Origin: Sphingomonas kyeonggiensis
GTDB lineage: Bacteria; Pseudomonadota; Alphaproteobacteria; Sphingomonadales; Sphingomonadaceae
Assembly: GCF_014204495.1 (NCBI RefSeq)
Contig: NZ_JACHLN010000001.1
Span: 558,001 to 622,000, forward strand
DNA: 64,000 bases
Direction: 5' to 3'
The position numbers and the translations under genes were made by a program. The number at the start of each line of letters is the position of its first letter. Positions within the stretch are counted from its first letter, which is position 1. The notes under the pieces were generated by a model. It saw only the letters and a program-made list of their open reading frames with translations. It was not told the origin of the DNA and searched no databases. Shown here in pieces: positions 1 to 13,500 of this stretch.

Positions 1-179
1 AGGCCGTGATCGAGGGTTATCGCCACGGCAAGGCCGCGCAGTGGCTGCACGGCGAGGACTATGAGACCTTGCTCGCCGAGCCGCTCGATCAGGTCCGCAA
101 GCGGCTGAACATCGGCGATCCGGTCAGGTACCGCAAGGCGCAGGCCAGCCTGGAAGCGGCCGGCCTGAAGGGGATCTAA
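1..179 (+). CDS. 3' end of an unidentified gene
   Basis: An open frame runs in from the left edge and stops with TAA at 177-179, leaving the last 58 or so residues. The tail is mildly basic and soluble-looking, with LNIGDP and a C-terminal LEAAGLKGI, and has no membrane segment. Codon use is GC-rich with G/C in third positions, as in the neighbouring genes, so it is probably real coding sequence. I do not recognise the family from this fragment. It converges on the next gene across only 15 bases. Confidence 0.55.
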   Translation, partial: AVIEGYRHGKAAQWLHGEDYETLLAEPLDQVRKRLNIGDPVRYRKAQASLEAAGLKGI

Positions 180-194
180 ACCCCGCGCCCTTGC

Positions 195-944
195 TTACGG
201 CAGGTCCTTGATCGCGCCGCCGGCGTTCGGCTTCATCAGCGCGTCCATCGCACCGAAGATCTCGTCGGCCGACGTGACGGGCGCGGGCAGCTCGAAATGC
301 TTGGCGTCGATCTCGGCGGTGTCGAGCGACTTGAACTCGATCAGCGGGCCGTCCTGCTTGGCCGCACCTTCCTCGATCGGCGTGACGCGCAGCGGCGTGC
401 CCTTGGCGAACAGCTCGGTCAGACGCGCGGAGAAGCCGGTCTCCTCGGGGAACATCGCACCGAAGAAGCTGTTCACCGTGTCGATCGCGCGGCGGAACAC
501 ATTGCCGACGGGCGTGAGCCTGGGGTCGGCGCTGACCACCATCTCGATATGCTTCTTCTTCGAAGCCTCGTCGCCCTTGAGCATCAGCAGCTTCCACGCC
601 TCGCCCTGCTGGCCGGCGACGACTGCGGCGGTGCCCGGCGCGATGCCGAACTGGAACTCCTTGGCCTTGGGATCCTCGCTCTTGGGGATGAAGCCCTTGA
701 CCAGATCGACCATCGCCTGGAGCTCGAAGACCTTGGTGCCTTCCTTGTCGGTGACGGCGATATAGTCGACGCCGTCGCGGTGGATGATCGTGAACTTGCC
801 GCCGACGTCGAGCCGCGAATTGCCCCCGTCATCGACTTCGATCACCAGCTCCTTGCCGCCGGCATTGTAGCGCGCGGTGACGTCGGCCAGCGCCGGCATC
901 GGCGCGAGCGCCAGGATCGTGGCAAGGAACAGCTTGGTACGCAT
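195..944 (-). CDS. secreted protein of unknown function (249 aa)
   Basis: The N-terminus [20 protein letters not shown] is a clear Sec signal peptide with an ALA-D cleavage site, so the protein is probably periplasmic. The mature part alternates beta-type stretches ([17 protein letters not shown]) with charged helices and contains no cysteine. It resembles the small secreted proteins annotated with DUF4412-like folds, but I cannot assign it firmly. The start is supported by AAGGGGG about 7 bases upstream of the ATG. It is divergent from recF with a 76-base gap. Function unknown. Confidence 0.7.
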   Translation of the reverse strand: MRTKLFLATILALAPMPALADVTARYNAGGKELVIEVDDGGNSRLDVGGKFTIIHRDGVDYIAVTDKEGTKVFELQAMVDLVKGFIPKSEDPKAKEFQFGIAPGTAAVVAGQQGEAWKLLMLKGDEASKKKHIEMVVSADPRLTPVGNVFRRAIDTVNSFFGAMFPEETGFSARLTELFAKGTPLRVTPIEEGAAKQDGPLIEFKSLDTAEIDAKHFELPAPVTSADEIFGAMDALMKPNAGGAIKDLP

Positions 945-1020
945 GGTGGAACCCCCTTATTCGACGCCGGCGATCATCCGCGATGTCGCGCGCGGCGGCA
1001 ATAGCGGCTATCGGCGGGGA

Positions 1021-2166
1021 ATGGCAGTGTCCCGCCTCGTCCTGACCGACTTCCGCAACCATGAAGACGCCGTGCTCGTGCCCGGGCCCGGCTTCGTGGT
1101 GCTGAGCGGCGAGAATGGCGCGGGGAAGACCAATGTGCTGGAGGCGCTCTCGCTGCTCGCCCCCGGCCGGGGCCTGCGCCGCGCGCCGCTGACCGAGATG
1201 GCGCGGCAGGGCGGCAGCGGCGGGTTCGGCGTGGCGGCGCGGCTGACAGCCCCTCCCGCAATGCCCAGGCGCGGCGCACTCGGTGAGACTTCCCCCACCC
1301 CCAACCCCTCCCCTGAAGGGGAGGGGCTTGTAGATATAGGCACCGGCACCCAGGCGAGCGCGCCCGAACGGCGGCTGGTGCGGATCAACGGCGCGACCGC
1401 CGCCGCCACCAGCCTGGCCGAATGGGTTAGCGTTCTGTGGCTGACCCCGGCGATGGACCGGCTGTTCGTCGATGCGGCGGGCGAGCGGCGGCGCTTCCTC
1501 GACCGGCTGACGCTGGCGCTGAGCCCCGGCCATGCGCACCATTCGACCCGATACGAAGCCGCGATGCGCGAGCGCAATCGGCTGCTGGCGGAGGATGCCG
1601 CGCCAGACCCCGACTGGCTGACCGCGCTCGAGGCGCGGATGGCCGAGCATGGCGCGGCGATCGATGCCGCCCGGCGTGCGCTGGTCGTGGCGCTGGCCGA
1701 GCGGCTGGCGGCGCAGCCCGAGGGACCGTTCGCGCGGGCGGGGCTGGCACTGGAAGGCTGGCAAGGCGATGCCGACGCGCTCGCCCGCGAGCTGGCGGCC
1801 GGTCGCCGGCGCGACGCGGCGGCGGGCCGCACGCTGGCGGGTCCGCACCGCGCCGACCTGCTCGTCACGCATCTGGGGAAGAATCAGGCGGCGCATCTCT
1901 GCTCCACCGGCGAGCAGAAGGCGCTGCTGCTTGGGCTCGTCCTCGCCCATGCCGAGCTGGTCGCCGAGCGCGTGGCCCGCGCACCGATCCTGCTGCTCGA
2001 CGAAGTCGCGGCGCATCTCGACCCGGGCCGGCGTGCGGCACTGTTCGAACGGCTGGAAGGCCGCGGGCAGGTGTGGATGACGGGGACCGAGCCGGCCTTG
2101 TTCGAGGCGGTTCCCGGGGGTGCGACGCGGTATCGGGTCAGCGATGGGGCGGTTTCGGTCGAGTAG
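1021..2166 (+). CDS. recF: DNA replication/repair protein RecF
   Basis: RecF is an SMC-like ATPase that loads RecA at single-strand gaps together with RecO and RecR. The sequence shows the N-terminal LVLTDFRNH, Walker [10 protein letters not shown] near residue 34, the signature [15 protein letters not shown] and Walker [15 protein letters not shown] start at ATG 1021 ([10 protein letters not shown]) because this fits the usual RecF N-terminus; the open frame extends further upstream without a family match. The product is 381 aa. About 28 extra residues between ARL and VDIGTGT come from a palindromic element inserted in frame. The gene ends at a long inverted repeat and converges on an M20 peptidase. 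The recF/gyrB proximity looks like a remnant of the ancestral dnaN-recF-gyrB cluster. Confidence 0.95.
   Translation: MAVSRLVLTDFRNHEDAVLVPGPGFVVLSGENGAGKTNVLEALSLLAPGRGLRRAPLTEMARQGGSGGFGVAARLTAPPAMPRRGALGETSPTPNPSPEGEGLVDIGTGTQASAPERRLVRINGATAAATSLAEWVSVLWLTPAMDRLFVDAAGERRRFLDRLTLALSPGHAHHSTRYEAAMRERNRLLAEDAAPDPDWLTALEARMAEHGAAIDAARRALVVALAERLAAQPEGPFARAGLALEGWQGDADALARELAAGRRRDAAAGRTLAGPHRADLLVTHLGKNQAAHLCSTGEQKALLLGLVLAHAELVAERVARAPILLLDEVAAHLDPGRRAALFERLEGRGQVWMTGTEPALFEAVPGGATRYRVSDGAVSVE
1246..1329. repeat. palindromic element inserted in frame in recF
   Basis: The core at 1305-1326 is a perfect palindrome: CCCCTCCCC, then TGAA, then GGGGAGGGG. It is preceded by CCCCCACCCCCAA, the same arrangement as the intergenic repeats at 42735-42883 and 53832-53966. 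It adds about 28 codons, a multiple of three, and encodes [12 protein letters not shown] between two conserved parts of RecF. The outer limits are inferred from where the protein stops looking like RecF. Confidence 0.75.
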
Positions 2167-6312
<4,146 letters not shown>

Positions 6313-6320
6313 TCCGGGCC

Positions 6321-6347
6321 GGGCGCGGGCTGGAATCGCCCGCGCCC
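6321..6347. terminator. bidirectional hairpin terminator after gyrB
   Basis: A perfect 10-bp stem, GGGCGCGGGC against GCCCGCGCCC with a 7-base loop, lies between the convergent gyrB and hlyD-type genes. There is no long T-run, but the position and strength fit termination on both strands. Confidence 0.7.
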
Positions 6348-6359
6348 GCCTTGTGAAAA

Positions 6360-7772
6360 TCAGCGCTCGCGCCCGGCCTCGTCGATGGTCTCGGCGATGG
6401 GCGACAGGAGATACTGGATGATCCGGCGCTCGCCGGTCCGGATCTCCGCCTGTACGGCAAGGCCAGGGCCGATTGGCATCTCCCGGCCCCCTATCGCGAT
6501 CGTGCGACGCTTCAGGCGGACGCGCACCGCGTAGATCAGGCCGCGCTTCTCGTCCTCGATGGCGTCACGGCTGATCGACGCCACTTCGCCGTCGATCAGG
6601 CCATAATCGGTGAATGGGAACGCCTCCAGCTTCACCCGCACCGGCTGCCCCTCGCGGATGAAGCCGATGTCGCGATTGAGGATCTGCGCCTCGACCTCGA
6701 CTTCGTCCGCCGACGGCACGATCACCAGGAGCGGCTGGGCGGGCTGGACGACGCCGCCCACGGTGTGGATCGCCAGCTGCTGCACCACCCCGTCGACCGG
6801 CGAGCGGAGCTCCTGATATTGCCGGCGCCGCAGGGTCTTGCGGATTTCCTCGCTCGCCACCGCGCCCTTGTCCTCGGCTTCGGAAAGGTCGGAGAAGGCC
6901 GCCTTGCCGAAGGTCTCGCGCAGCCGGGCGATCTGCGCATCGGTATTGGCGATCGCCGCGCGTGCCTTGGCGGCGGCGCTGCGCTGCACCGCGATGTTCT
7001 GGACATGCTCGACGCGCAGCTGCTCATATTCGAGCAGCTTGAGCCGCGAATAATAGCCCTTGTCGGTCAGGGTGCGCCGCCCTTCCAGCTGCTTGTCGAC
7101 CAGCGGCAGCGTCTGCAGGAGCTTGGCGAGCTCGGCATTGGCCGCGGCGAGATCGGCGCTGCTCTGCGCGCGCGCTTCCTGAAGGCTGGCGCGCTCGGCT
7201 TCATATTCGGCGACCGCAGCCCTGGCGAGGCCGGCCTGCGTCGCCGCGGCCGCCGCCGGCGTCCCCGCGGGCGGGACATAGGCCAGGTGCCCGGTCGCGA
7301 GATAGCGCACCAGCGCATCGCTGCGCGCCTGGGTGAGCCGTGCCGAGAGCAGGCCCTGGCTCGCCTGGGCATCGTCCGCGCCGGCGAGCGTCGGATCCAG
7401 CTCGATCAGCAGCTGCCCGCGCTTCACGCGCTGGCCGTTGCGGACATGGATCGCGCGGACCGCACCGATCTCGATCGGCTGGATGATCTTGATCTTCGCG
7501 GACGGCACGACCTTGCCGGTGGCGACGGCGACGGTATCGACCTTGCCGATCCACGACCAGAGCAGCGCCACGCCGAACAGCGAGCACAGGAGCAGCATCA
7601 GCCAGCGCAGGCCGGGGCTCGGCGGCTTCTCGATGATCTCGAGCGCGGCGGGCAGGAACTCATGGTCGAGCTTCGGCCGACGCCGCGCCTTTGCCTCGCT
7701 CTCCATCCGCCAGGCGGTGCGCAGGACCTGCCAGTGATGCGCGAGATTGGGGAAACGCTCCGCGAAGCTCAC
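6360..7772 (-). CDS. HlyD-family type I secretion membrane fusion protein
   Basis: This periplasmic adaptor links the inner-membrane ABC exporter to a TolC-type outer-membrane channel. The 470-aa protein has a cytoplasmic N-terminus, one transmembrane span at about residues 56-76 (WLMLLLCSLFGVALLWSW), a lipoyl-like beta region (TGKVVPSAKIKIIQPIEIG), a long coiled coil at about 150-300 and a C-terminal beta-barrel ending near the stop. It starts with GTG inside the end of the exporter gene (4-base GTGA overlap), so the two are translationally coupled. It belongs to the giant RTX protein operon. No TolC gene lies in the window, so the outer-membrane partner must be encoded elsewhere. Confidence 0.93.
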   Translation of the reverse strand: MSFAERFPNLAHHWQVLRTAWRMESEAKARRRPKLDHEFLPAALEIIEKPPSPGLRWLMLLLCSLFGVALLWSWIGKVDTVAVATGKVVPSAKIKIIQPIEIGAVRAIHVRNGQRVKRGQLLIELDPTLAGADDAQASQGLLSARLTQARSDALVRYLATGHLAYVPPAGTPAAAAATQAGLARAAVAEYEAERASLQEARAQSSADLAAANAELAKLLQTLPLVDKQLEGRRTLTDKGYYSRLKLLEYEQLRVEHVQNIAVQRSAAAKARAAIANTDAQIARLRETFGKAAFSDLSEAEDKGAVASEEIRKTLRRRQYQELRSPVDGVVQQLAIHTVGGVVQPAQPLLVIVPSADEVEVEAQILNRDIGFIREGQPVRVKLEAFPFTDYGLIDGEVASISRDAIEDEKRGLIYAVRVRLKRRTIAIGGREMPIGPGLAVQAEIRTGERRIIQYLLSPIAETIDEAGRER

Positions 7773-9940
7773 AGCGCGACTCCCATCTGCTTGGCATAGA
7801 GCTGCGCGTAGCGCCCGCCCGCGCGGATCAGGCTGTCATGATCGCCGTCCTCGGTAAGCGCTCCCGCCTCGACGGTCACGATCCGGTCGCACTGGCGCAC
7901 CGCGGACAGGCGATGCGCGATGATGATCACGGTGCGCCCCTTGGCGATGACCCCGAGGTTGCGCTGGATGATCTCCTCGCTCTCGGCATCGAGCGCGCTG
8001 GTGGCTTCGTCGAGGATCAGGATGCGCGGATCGGTGACGAGCGCGCGGGCGATGGCGAGGCGCTGGCGCTGGCCGCCGGACAGGTTGCCGCCGCGCTCGT
8101 CGATCACGGTGTCGTAGCCGTGCGGCAGCTCCAGCACGAAATCATGCGCGCCGGCCATCTGCGCGGCGGCGATAACCTGCTCCATCGGCCGGGTCGGATC
8201 GGTGAGCGCGATATTCTCGCGGACCGAACGGTTGAACAGGATGTTCTCCTGCAGCACCACGCCGATCTGGCGGCGCAGCCATGCCGGATCGACCAGCGCC
8301 AGATCGACGCCATCGACCAGGACCCTTCCCTGCTCCGGCACGTACAGCCGCTGGACGAGCTTGGTCAGGGTCGACTTGCCCGATCCGGAGGGCCCGACAA
8401 TGCCCAGCGTCTGCCCCGCGGCGATCTCCAGCGCGACCCCGCGCAGCGCCTCCGGCGCGTCGGACCGATAGCGGAAGCGCACGGCATCGAAGCGGATGTC
8501 GCCGCGGATCGCCGGCAGGCTGGCGCGATTGGGGTTGTGCTCGGGTTCGGCGGGCGCGTTGAGCACATCGCCCAGCCGATCGACCGAGATGCGCACCTGC
8601 TGGAAGTCCTGCCACAGCTGCGACAGCCGGAGGATCGGCGACGCGACCCGCCCCGACAGCATGTTGAAGGCGACGAGCGCCCCGACCGACAGGTCCCCCG
8701 CGATGACCTGCTTCGCGCCGAAATAGAGGATCGCGACGGTGGTGAGCTTGGAGACGAGCTGGATGCCGTGGCTGCCCCAATTGGCCAGCGTCATCACCGA
8801 GAAGCCGGTCTGGGTGTAGCCGGCGAACTGCCGTTCCCAGCGCGCGCGCATCTGCGGCTCCACCGCCATCGCCTTCAGCGTCCCGATCCCCGTCACGCTC
8901 TCGACGAGGAACGCCTGATTCTCCGCGCCGCGCCGGAACTTCTCGTCGAGGCGCGCCCGCAGCGTCGGCGTGATCAGGATCGAGATCGCCGCGTAGAGCG
9001 GGATCGACAGCACCACGATCAAGGTCAGGATCGGGCTGTAGAGATACATCACCGCGAAGAACACGATGGTGAAGAAGAGATCGATGACCACCGTCACCGC
9101 GTTGGAGGTGAGGAACTCGCGGATCCGCTCCAGCTCGCGTACCCGCGCCACGCTGTCACCGACGCGGCGCGCTTCGAAATAGGAAAGCGGCAGGTTGAGC
9201 AGGTGCCGGAAGAGCCGCGAGGAGAGCTCGGCATCGACGCGATTGGTCGAATGCGCGAACAGCCAATTGCGCAGCGCCGACAGCGCCGTCTCCCAGGTCA
9301 GCACCACCGCCAGGCCGATCGCCAGCACATCGAGGGTGGACAGCGACTGGTGCACCAGCACCTTGTCGATCACCAGCTGGAAGAAGATCGGCGAGACCAG
9401 CCCCATCAGCTGCAGGAAGAAGGAGGCGATCAGCACGTCGCGCAGCGGCTTGCGATATTTGACGAGCGCCGGGATGAACCAGCTGATGTCGAACGGCCGG
9501 CCCGTGCCCGCGATCGCCTCGCGCGTGGTCATCAGCAGCAGGCGGCCGGTGAAGTCGGCGGCGAACTGGTCCTCGCTCCAGATCTCCGGCGCCGCCGCGC
9601 CGCCGCGCTGGACGAGCAGCCGCCGCTTCTCCTCGCTCTCGTCCACCTTGAGCAGGATCACGGCTTCGCCGTCCTCGAGCTCGGCGAGCGCGGGAAGCGG
9701 GCGCTTGATCAGATCGCGGATGGCGCTGGACTGGATGCGCGCGACGATGCCGATGCGCTTGGCGGCACGCGCAAGCCCTTCAAGGCGGAAGTCCGTCCCC
9801 TGCCCCTGTTCATGGGCAATCTGCGCAGGATCTGCGGGCACCCCCAGAAAGCGGGCGACAAGCACGAATGCATCCAGCGAAGCCGACGACGCGGCTTTCT
9901 CCCCCTCGATCACAAATCCCCCCGAACGCGTTACGCGCAC
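7769..9940 (-). CDS. type I secretion ABC transporter (HlyB type, degenerate C39-like domain)
   Basis: This is the inner-membrane ATP-driven exporter for the RTX protein, 723 aa from the GTG at 9940. Order: a C39-peptidase-like domain (about 15-140), a six-span membrane domain (about 160-440) and the ATPase domain (about 480-720). ATPase motifs are complete: Walker A GPSGSGKST, signature LSGGQRQRLAIARAL, Walker B ILILDEATSALD and H-loop AHRLS. The C39-like domain has no cysteine where the protease nucleophile would be, as in HlyB, so it should bind substrate rather than cleave a leader. GTG 9913 is an alternative start with a G-rich ribosome site at a good distance. Confidence 0.95.
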   Translation of the reverse strand: MRVTRSGGFVIEGEKAASSASLDAFVLVARFLGVPADPAQIAHEQGQGTDFRLEGLARAAKRIGIVARIQSSAIRDLIKRPLPALAELEDGEAVILLKVDESEEKRRLLVQRGGAAAPEIWSEDQFAADFTGRLLLMTTREAIAGTGRPFDISWFIPALVKYRKPLRDVLIASFFLQLMGLVSPIFFQLVIDKVLVHQSLSTLDVLAIGLAVVLTWETALSALRNWLFAHSTNRVDAELSSRLFRHLLNLPLSYFEARRVGDSVARVRELERIREFLTSNAVTVVIDLFFTIVFFAVMYLYSPILTLIVVLSIPLYAAISILITPTLRARLDEKFRRGAENQAFLVESVTGIGTLKAMAVEPQMRARWERQFAGYTQTGFSVMTLANWGSHGIQLVSKLTTVAILYFGAKQVIAGDLSVGALVAFNMLSGRVASPILRLSQLWQDFQQVRISVDRLGDVLNAPAEPEHNPNRASLPAIRGDIRFDAVRFRYRSDAPEALRGVALEIAAGQTLGIVGPSGSGKSTLTKLVQRLYVPEQGRVLVDGVDLALVDPAWLRRQIGVVLQENILFNRSVRENIALTDPTRPMEQVIAAAQMAGAHDFVLELPHGYDTVIDERGGNLSGGQRQRLAIARALVTDPRILILDEATSALDAESEEIIQRNLGVIAKGRTVIIIAHRLSAVRQCDRIVTVEAGALTEDGDHDSLIRAGGRYAQLYAKQMGVAL

Positions 9941-10003
9941 AACATTTGAGTACCGTCAGCCGGTTGTTCGCTGCCCCCAGCGCCCTGGAACCAGGGTATG
10001 CAG

Positions 10004-10516
10004 CTATTCCTTGAGCTGCGCCGCGATCGCCTCGACCAGCCGGTCTCCCGCATCCGCCTCGATCCGCTGAACGGAGCGCACGCCCGTCTCGAGATCGGTG
10101 CGGTGGAGATTGAAGGCCTGGCCGCGCAACGGCTTGGCGATGAGATCCGCGATCATGATCTCGAGATGGCGATTGGTCGCATCGGCGAAGGGCGCGATGA
10201 GATCGACCAGCCAGAGGCGGTCTCCCTTGCTCCATTCGTCCATGGTCAGCCGGTTCTCCGGCTCGATCATGCCGCGCTGCAGCTTGGCCTCGCCCTCCGC
10301 GGTGGTCCTGGCCCATAGCGCCAGGCCCACGGGCCGATCGCCGTCGCGGAAGATGTAGAACTGCTCGTTGAGCAACGCCGGCATCACCAGCCATTCGAGA
10401 TCGCCGATCGCAAGGCCGCGGTGCAGCGGCGACTGGGTGAGCAGCCAGGTCATCTCGCCCAGGAGGTGGCTGACGGTAGGAGGCGTAGTCATCTGTTCCA
10501 TGGTCTTCTCTGTCAT
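10004..10516 (-). CDS. toxin-activating lysine acyltransferase (HlyC family)
   Basis: HlyC-family enzymes move a fatty acyl group from acyl-ACP to internal lysines of an RTX protein before export. The 170-aa protein follows HlyC along its length: LLGEMTWLLTQSPLHR with H32 at the position of catalytic HlyC His23, GDRLWLVDLIAPFAD with D105 at the position of Asp92, then a short C-terminal helix. It starts with ATG overlapping the TGA of the giant gene (ATGA), so it is co-translated with its probable substrate. In classical operons this gene comes before the toxin gene; here it comes after. MEQ at 10501 is an alternative start. Confidence 0.9.
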   Translation of the reverse strand: MTEKTMEQMTTPPTVSHLLGEMTWLLTQSPLHRGLAIGDLEWLVMPALLNEQFYIFRDGDRPVGLALWARTTAEGEAKLQRGMIEPENRLTMDEWSKGDRLWLVDLIAPFADATNRHLEIMIADLIAKPLRGQAFNLHRTDLETGVRSVQRIEADAGDRLVEAIAAQLKE

Positions 10517-13500
10517 GCCGCGGTTGCGGCATAGAAATCATATGCCGGCGCGATACCGGCCCGTTCGAGACGCATCTCGGCGGACGAGCCCGCGCCGAAC
10601 CCGCTCATCGCTTGTCGCATCAACGCGAGCCGCGTGTCGAGAAGATCGGCGCCATCCCCGGCTTCTTCGCGCGACAGGCCATCCGGCGCATCCAGTTCCT
10701 GCGGCCATTGCAGATTCTGCGCGGGCACCGCGGACTGCAGGTCGGCCGAGGGCGAGAAGGCAAAGGCCACGTCGCCCATCGTGCGCGTCTTGCCGTTCTG
10801 CGTGAACAACGCCGTCGACATCAGGACGTTCGAGCCCATTTTCTGGTTCGCGACGCTGGTTGCGATGCCGCTGGTGCGGATCTCGGTGATGGAGAAGTCG
10901 CTGAGCGACCGGAGCTCCCCTTCGTCGCTGCGGCCATTATAGTTCGCGTCGAACCACACCTTGAGCTCGCCGAAGCGCGTGTCCGCCGCGGTGATCTTGC
11001 CGTCCTTGTTGCTGTCGAGCGCAGCCAGCCCCTCGAGATTGGTGCGGGCACCGGCCTTCTCGCCCAGGAAGGAAAGCTCGGCGCCGCTGGTGATCAGCCC
11101 GTCATTGTCGCGGTCGATGACCAGGAAGCCGTCTCCCCGCGCGACCCAGCCCGTGTTGTCGCGCGCGCCATTGCCGTCCATGTCGAACGACGCGTCCGAA
11201 TTCACCTGATGCTCGAGGTCCATCCCGTCGCCGTCGAGATCGAGGACGAACGCGCCCAGCATGCCGATCGTCTTGTCGCGGAGGTGGATATAGGTCGCAG
11301 CGGCCATGGCGCCGGCGCCCGGATCGTACATCGTCGAAGCGTTGCGCGGGCGGACGATCAGCTGTCCGTTCGCCGCGCCGATGCGGGTCTTGCCCGATTT
11401 CCAGTCGAAACTGTCCTCGGTCATGGCCGGCTTCATGCTCGTGCCGGGATCGTTGCCGGCATTCTCGAAGCTGAGCCCGGCGTCGAACAGCCTGCCGACC
11501 GTTCCGTTGCTCCGCATGAAATTGCCGATGCCGTAGATCACATTGCCATTGGCCCCGGCCTGATCCGCAGCCGTCGAGCTGAGGTTGATCGAGACGATAT
11601 CCGCCTCGGCGAGGCTGCGGATCTCGCCGGCATCGGAAACGCCGTTCGAGTTCGTATCGAACCACAGCTTGAATTCCGCGAAGCGCGCATCGAGCGCCGT
11701 CAACGCGCCGTCGCCGTTGCTGTCGAACGCCTTGAGGCCCTCAAGGTCGGTCTTCGCCCCGGCCAGATCCCCGACGAACGAGATTTCCGAAATGCCGGAG
11801 ATCTTCCCGTCGCCGTTGCGATCGAGCGCCAGGAACGCATCGCCCGATTCGATCCACCCGGTTCGCTCCAGCGCACCATCGCCGTCCATGTCGAAGCGCG
11901 TCGTGCTGCCGGCCAGCGATACCAGCCCGGCACCGTCCCCGTCGAAATCGAGGATCACCGGCGCCGCGATGTCCCGCGGCTTGGACGGATCATAGACGAG
12001 GAAGACGTCACCGACGGTTCCCGTCGTCCCGTCGGCGCGCAGATATTGCGTCGTGCCGTAGATCGTGTTCTCGACCTCGCCGGGCTCCGCCCCCGTAAGA
12101 TCGAGTGACAGGTTGATCTGGACGATGCCCAGCTGCGCCAGGGTGAGGAGTTCGCTCGCCTGGCTGATCCCGTCCTGGTTGGCATCGCGCCACACGCGGA
12201 ATTCGCCGAAGCGCGCATCGCCTGCATCGAGGAAGCCGTTCGCGTTGCTGTCGAACGCGCGAAGCCCCTCGAGATCGGACATGGCGCCTTCGGCATCGGA
12301 TGCGAACGAGATCTCGCTGGCGTCGTCGATGATGCCGTTGCCGTTGCGATCGAGCGCCAGGAAGCCATCGTCGCTGCCCACCCAGCCGGTCTGGTCGCCG
12401 ATACCGTCGAGATCCATGTCGAAATAGATCGGCGAGTCCGGCGCGCTGACCAGCTCGATGCCGTCCCCGTCCAGATCGAGGACGATCGGGGGAACGCTGT
12501 TGGTGTCGTGCTTGAGGAAGGTGATGGTCAGGTCGGTGGTGCCGACCGTGCCCGAGCTATCCGTCATGACGAGCGTGAACTTGTAGTCGAGATAGAAATA
12601 GCGCCGTCCGCCGAGCACCGGATGGTCGCGCACCCCGCCTTCCCATTCGCCGTCATTGGGCACGGTGAAGGAAAGGTGCCCGTTGGACGTCACGAAGACG
12701 TCGGGATACCCGTTGTCGACATCCTCGCTGCTGCCCGACGAGATCTCGTACTCGCGCTTGATCAGGTTGGTGAGCTGGAAGGTGATGTTGGTGCTGCCAT
12801 TGTCGGGATCATAGGCGTAGAGCCAGCCGAAATCGCCTTCCGCCTGATCGTCGCGGATGGTGAAATGGTTCGGGCCGGACAGCACCGGCGCTTCGGGCTG
12901 ATCGGTGACGGTGATCGTCGCAATCGCGTTGCTGGTGAACTGGCCGTCGCTGGCCGACACCTCGAGGTTGAACACCGCCCGCGAGGGATCATTGCCCACG
13001 AAGACCTGCTGGGACTCATAGTGCCCGCCCGCGTCGGGATCCTCCACCCAGACATCGCGCCACTCATAGACCGCGATCAGGCTCTCATAGTCGACCGAGG
13101 CGTTCTTGAGGCTGATCTTGCCCGTCGTCGGATCGATGACGAACATCCCATATGCCTCGTCGCTGCCGTCCGCGAAGGTCCAGGTGATGTTGGGCGTGGT
13201 CGCATCGACATCGCTCAGCACCAGGTCCAGCCCGGCGATCGGGACGAGCGGCCCGGGGGATGCGCCCTCGGCCAGGAAGGTGGAATCCGAGGCGACGCTG
13301 TGGGCCTCGTTCCTGTTCTTCAGGCCGATCGTCAGCGTCGAGGTGACCTGATTATATCCCGCCCCGCCCTGGTTGTCGCGCACGGCAACCGTATAGACGC
13401 TGGCCGACATCGTCTCGAAGTTGAGCGCCGCTGCAGTCTTGACCATGCCGGTGACCGCATCGATCGAGAAACGGCCATCGCTCGACGTGCTGCTCGCGAC

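Noticed and set aside
829..2016. Minus-strand frame across recF
   Set aside because: Shadow of recF.
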